64,000 bases of DNA, taken from Cryobacterium tepidiphilum. GTDB lineage: Bacteria > Actinomycetota > Actinomycetes > Actinomycetales > Microbacteriaceae. Below, in pieces: positions 61,923-64,000 of the stretch. The stretch is from contig NZ_RDSR01000011.1 of NCBI RefSeq assembly GCF_003716325.1, positions 1-64,000 of the forward strand, in the 5' to 3' direction. A program made the translations under genes and the position numbers. The notes below the pieces were generated by a model. It searched no databases. It was not told where the DNA came from and worked only from the letters and a program-made list of their open reading frames with translations. Numbering within the stretch: position 1 is the first letter of the stretch; every line of letters begins with the position of its first letter.

Positions 61923-62660
61923 CTAGATCCCGGACTCCTCCGTGCGCACGAGAATGGCGCCGCAGTCGGGGCAGAATACGACCTCGTCCTCGGGCGCCTG
62001 GCGTACCTCGGCTAGGTCGCTTCCGGTGAGCGTCATCGTGCATGCCCCACAGGTGCGGGCACGCAGCAGCGCAGCGCCGGTGCCGTGACCGGCCGCGCGG
62101 CGTTTCTCGTAAAGGGCGCCGAGGGCTTCGGGCAGGGCGGATGCGACGGCGTCGCGGTCACGCGCCAGGTCGCCGCGCTGCCGGGCCAGGTCGGCCAGCT
62201 GCTCGTCGCGCTTCTGCTCGAGAACGCCCACGCGACTGAGCAGCTCGTCGCGCTCGGCCTCGGCCTCCGCGACCGACGCCTCCTGCTCTTCGAGCCGTTC
62301 CATGACCACCAGCTCGATCTCCTCGAGGTCACCCCGGCGCTTCCGCAGCGCCTCGAGCTCCTGCTCCAGCGCCTGGATGTCCTTCACCGACGACGAAGCC
62401 TGCGCCCGGTCGCTGTCGCGCACGATGCGCTTCTCGACCACCTCGACGTCCGACTCGATGCGGCCGAGCTCGGTGCGCACGTCGTCGAGGGCGCCGCTGC
62501 GGCTGGCGAGCGTCTTGCGCGCGGCGTCGGCCTCGGTGGTGAGGGCGGCGATCTCGGCGTGCTGCGCGAGCGTCGCCGCCTGGTGCTGCACCTGCTGCAG
62601 CTTGGTGTCGATGGCCTGGAGCCGGAGAAGCTCCTTCTGCTCTGCGGGGGATGCCTTCAC
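61923..62660 (-). CDS. C4 zinc-ribbon coiled-coil protein
   Basis: 245 residues. A long coiled coil (about 10-190) rich in Glu, Ala, Arg and Leu precedes a zinc ribbon: RARTCGACTMTLTGSDLAEV and VVFCPDCGAILVRTE, with four Cys in two CxxC pairs. This is a widespread family of coiled-coil/zinc-ribbon proteins of largely unknown function, in some bacteria linked to RNA or nucleotide binding. GTG 62660 has AGGA before it and starts the homology (KASPAEQKELLRLQ). Downstream neighbour of a Nif3-like gene, a common pairing. Confidence 0.88.
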   Translation of the reverse strand: MKASPAEQKELLRLQAIDTKLQQVQHQAATLAQHAEIAALTTEADAARKTLASRSGALDDVRTELGRIESDVEVVEKRIVRDSDRAQASSSVKDIQALEQELEALRKRRGDLEEIELVVMERLEEQEASVAEAEAERDELLSRVGVLEQKRDEQLADLARQRGDLARDRDAVASALPEALGALYEKRRAAGHGTGAALLRARTCGACTMTLTGSDLAEVRQAPEDEVVFCPDCGAILVRTEESGI

Positions 62661-62729
62661 GTTGTCCTGACTTTCACGATGTTGAGTTCGGAGTGGGAAC
62701 GCATGGTCCCCCACTATTGCATGCCGTCG

Positions 62730-63548
62730 CTACTGCACGACGACGAAGTCCCACGGGTCGGTGCGCAGTTCGCTCACCGTCACCCGCACCCCGGGGAGCG
62801 CCTGGCGCAGCTGCCCAGCCGCCGTCTCCAGCCACAACCATTCGCTGGCCCAGTGCGACACGTCCATGAGCGCGGGGCCGCCGCCCACCCGGGCCTGTTC
62901 GCGCGCCTCCGAGGCGGGATGGTGCCGCAGATCGGAGGTAATGTACACGTCGGCGCCCAGCACAGCGGGGTTCGACAACAGCGAGTCGCCCGCGCCGCCG
63001 CAGAGCGCCACGGTGTTCACCGGCGCCGCATAGTCGCCGGCGACGCGCACACCGGATGCCGTGGCCGGCAGCAGGTCGGCCACCGTCCGCGCCAGCCGGC
63101 CCACGGTCGTCGCCTCGGGCAACCGGCCCACGCGGCCGATCCCGGTCGCGGGGTCGGCGCCCGGGGTGAGCGGGCGGGCGTCGACGAGGCCGAGCCGGGT
63201 GGCGAGGATGTCGGACACCCCGTCGGTCACGACGTCGGCGTTGGTGTGCGCGGCCAGCAGCGCGCAGTCGGCGCGGATGAGGCGGGCCAGCAGGGCGCCC
63301 TTGTAGCGGTCCTCGGCGACGGATGTGACACCGCGAAGCAGCAGCGGGTGGTGCACCAGGAGCAGGTCCGCGTGGTCGTCCACGGCCTCCTCGACCGTGT
63401 CGAAGACGGCGTCCACGGCCAGCCGGATGGAGCCGACCTCCCGCGACGGAACGCCCGTGACGAGTCCCGGCGCGTCCCACGGCTCCGCCCCGGCCAGCGG
63501 CCACAGGTCGTGGACCACGCGGGTGACGTCGGCGAGCGAGTAGGGCAC
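62730..63548 (-). CDS. Nif3-like dinuclear metal-centre protein
   Basis: 272 residues, the short form without the central insert. Conserved metal-binding HHPLLLRGVTSVAEDRYKG, AHTNADVVTDGVSDILA, VALCGGAGDSLLSNPAVLGA, and ADVYITSDLRHHPASEA close the NIF3 fold. Proposed to be a GTP cyclohydrolase-like or phosphodiesterase; role open. GTG start with TAGGCT 6 nt upstream. It precedes the zinc-ribbon gene by 69 bp. Confidence 0.9.
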   Translation of the reverse strand: MPYSLADVTRVVHDLWPLAGAEPWDAPGLVTGVPSREVGSIRLAVDAVFDTVEEAVDDHADLLLVHHPLLLRGVTSVAEDRYKGALLARLIRADCALLAAHTNADVVTDGVSDILATRLGLVDARPLTPGADPATGIGRVGRLPEATTVGRLARTVADLLPATASGVRVAGDYAAPVNTVALCGGAGDSLLSNPAVLGADVYITSDLRHHPASEAREQARVGGGPALMDVSHWASEWLWLETAAGQLRQALPGVRVTVSELRTDPWDFVVVQ

Positions 63549-63554
63549 GCTGCC

Positions 63555-63560
63555 AGCCTA
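63555..63560 (-). promoter_or_regulatory. -10 box of the Nif3-like gene (leaderless)
   Basis: TAGGCT on the minus strand, 6 nt before the GTG at 63548. Confidence 0.5.
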
Positions 63561-63583
63561 CCGGCGGCGCGCCCGCGCTCCGC

Positions 63584-64000
63584 TCAGCGCTCGCCGGCCC
63601 GGGCGCGTGCAACGAGCCGTTCGACGGCCCCGACCGGGATCGGCAGCCACGCCGGCCGGTTGCGCGCCTCGTACACGGCCTCGTAGAGCGCCTTGTCGAG
63701 TTCGAACGCGTCGAGGAGTTCCCGGTAGCCGCGCACATCCGTTGTGGAGGTGTCGGCGTAGCCGTCGAGGAAGGCTCCCCTGGCCGCGAGCGCCCAGCCC
63801 GTCGCCGCGTCGGTGTTGCCCTGGCTCCCGGCGACGTAGTCGAAACTGCGGAGCATGCCGGCGATGTCGCGGGTGGCGAAGTCCGGTTCGGACCGCTCAT
63901 CCATCGGACGCAGCGGTTCGCCCTCGAAGTCGAGGGCCACCCAGCGTCCGTCGCGGCCGACCAGCACCTGGCCGAGGTGGTAGTCCCCGTGGATCCGCTG
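63584..64000 (-). CDS. Maltokinase-like phosphotransferase, C-terminal part (partial)
   Basis: 139 codons, open at the right edge of the window. QRIHGDYHLGQVLVGRDGRW holds the catalytic HGD of aminoglycoside-kinase-like enzymes, and VALDFEGEPLRPMDERSEPD the metal-binding Asp, both in the version of maltokinase (Mak/Pep2), which makes maltose-1-phosphate for the GlgE glucan pathway. The C-terminus AWLPIPVGAVERLVA fits. The N-terminal cap lies outside the window. Confidence 0.82.
   Translation of the reverse strand, partial: QRIHGDYHLGQVLVGRDGRWVALDFEGEPLRPMDERSEPDFATRDIAGMLRSFDYVAGSQGNTDAATGWALAARGAFLDGYADTSTTDVRGYRELLDAFELDKALYEAVYEARNRPAWLPIPVGAVERLVARARAGER

Noticed and set aside
1-64000. 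CRISPR array
   Set aside because: No series of regularly spaced repeats was seen; the repeats present are pairs or palindromes.

Overview
The window is about 64 kb of GC-rich chromosome from an actinobacterium, most likely a member of the Microbacteriaceae (Leifsonia/Cryobacterium-like). The evidence is the actinobacterial bcc-aa3 respiratory cluster (ctaE-qcrCAB facing ctaCDF), an alanine/lysine-rich N-terminal extension on the primary sigma factor, GlnE with two type I glutamine synthetases, a GlnR-type operator, and many genes that appear to be transcribed without a leader (a TAnnnT -10 box 6-8 nt before the start codon). The genus assignment is inference; no 16S gene is present.

Layout. 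1-0.26 kb: 3' end of glpK. 0.3-9.8 kb: trpD, then the cytochrome bc1 and cytochrome c oxidase genes with an rRNA methyltransferase between them. 10-24.7 kb: erpA-like Fe-S carrier, M20 dipeptidase, DUF3043 protein, a phosphatase-superfamily protein, convergent topoisomerase A and B subunits, a DUF7455 protein, then sigA-murT-gatD, an MFS transporter and a PAC2 protein. 24.7-33.5 kb: pepA, lpd, sucB/E2, a membrane pseudokinase, DUF4191 and RDD proteins, and glnA under a GlnR-like operator.

33.5-46.3 kb: a 12.8-kb accessory element inserted at the very 3' end of glnA. A 20-bp core (last codons of glnA) is repeated with one mismatch at the right end, next to int and xis, and a perfect 20-bp direct repeat lies just inside each end. 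It carries a damaged IS3 element, a second IS3-type transposase broken into three non-overlapping pieces, a formaldehyde-type dehydrogenase/PfpI/monooxygenase operon with a sarcosine-oxidase-like flavoenzyme, a truncated DUF488 gene, a UvrA-like ABC protein, an ISL3 fragment, a tRNA 3' fragment and integrase remnants. Right of it stands a UUCG-loop terminator that is probably the original glnA terminator.

46.4-64 kb: two HME-type RND pumps with a miniature adaptor lipoprotein, a GNAT enzyme, glnE-glnA2, panB, a SPOR-like protein divergent from map, ppgK, the RNase P RNA (minus strand), a C4 zinc-ribbon coiled-coil protein, a Nif3-like protein and the 3' part of a maltokinase-like gene.

The most unusual signal is the murT-gatD pair behind sigA. 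GatD has glycine where the catalytic cysteine belongs, neither protein contains any cysteine, and MurT lacks its zinc ribbon and the WIWD aspartate. Because group-B murein, usual in this family, cross-links through the alpha-carboxyl of D-Glu that MurT/GatD would normally amidate, the pair may have been repurposed for bridge formation.
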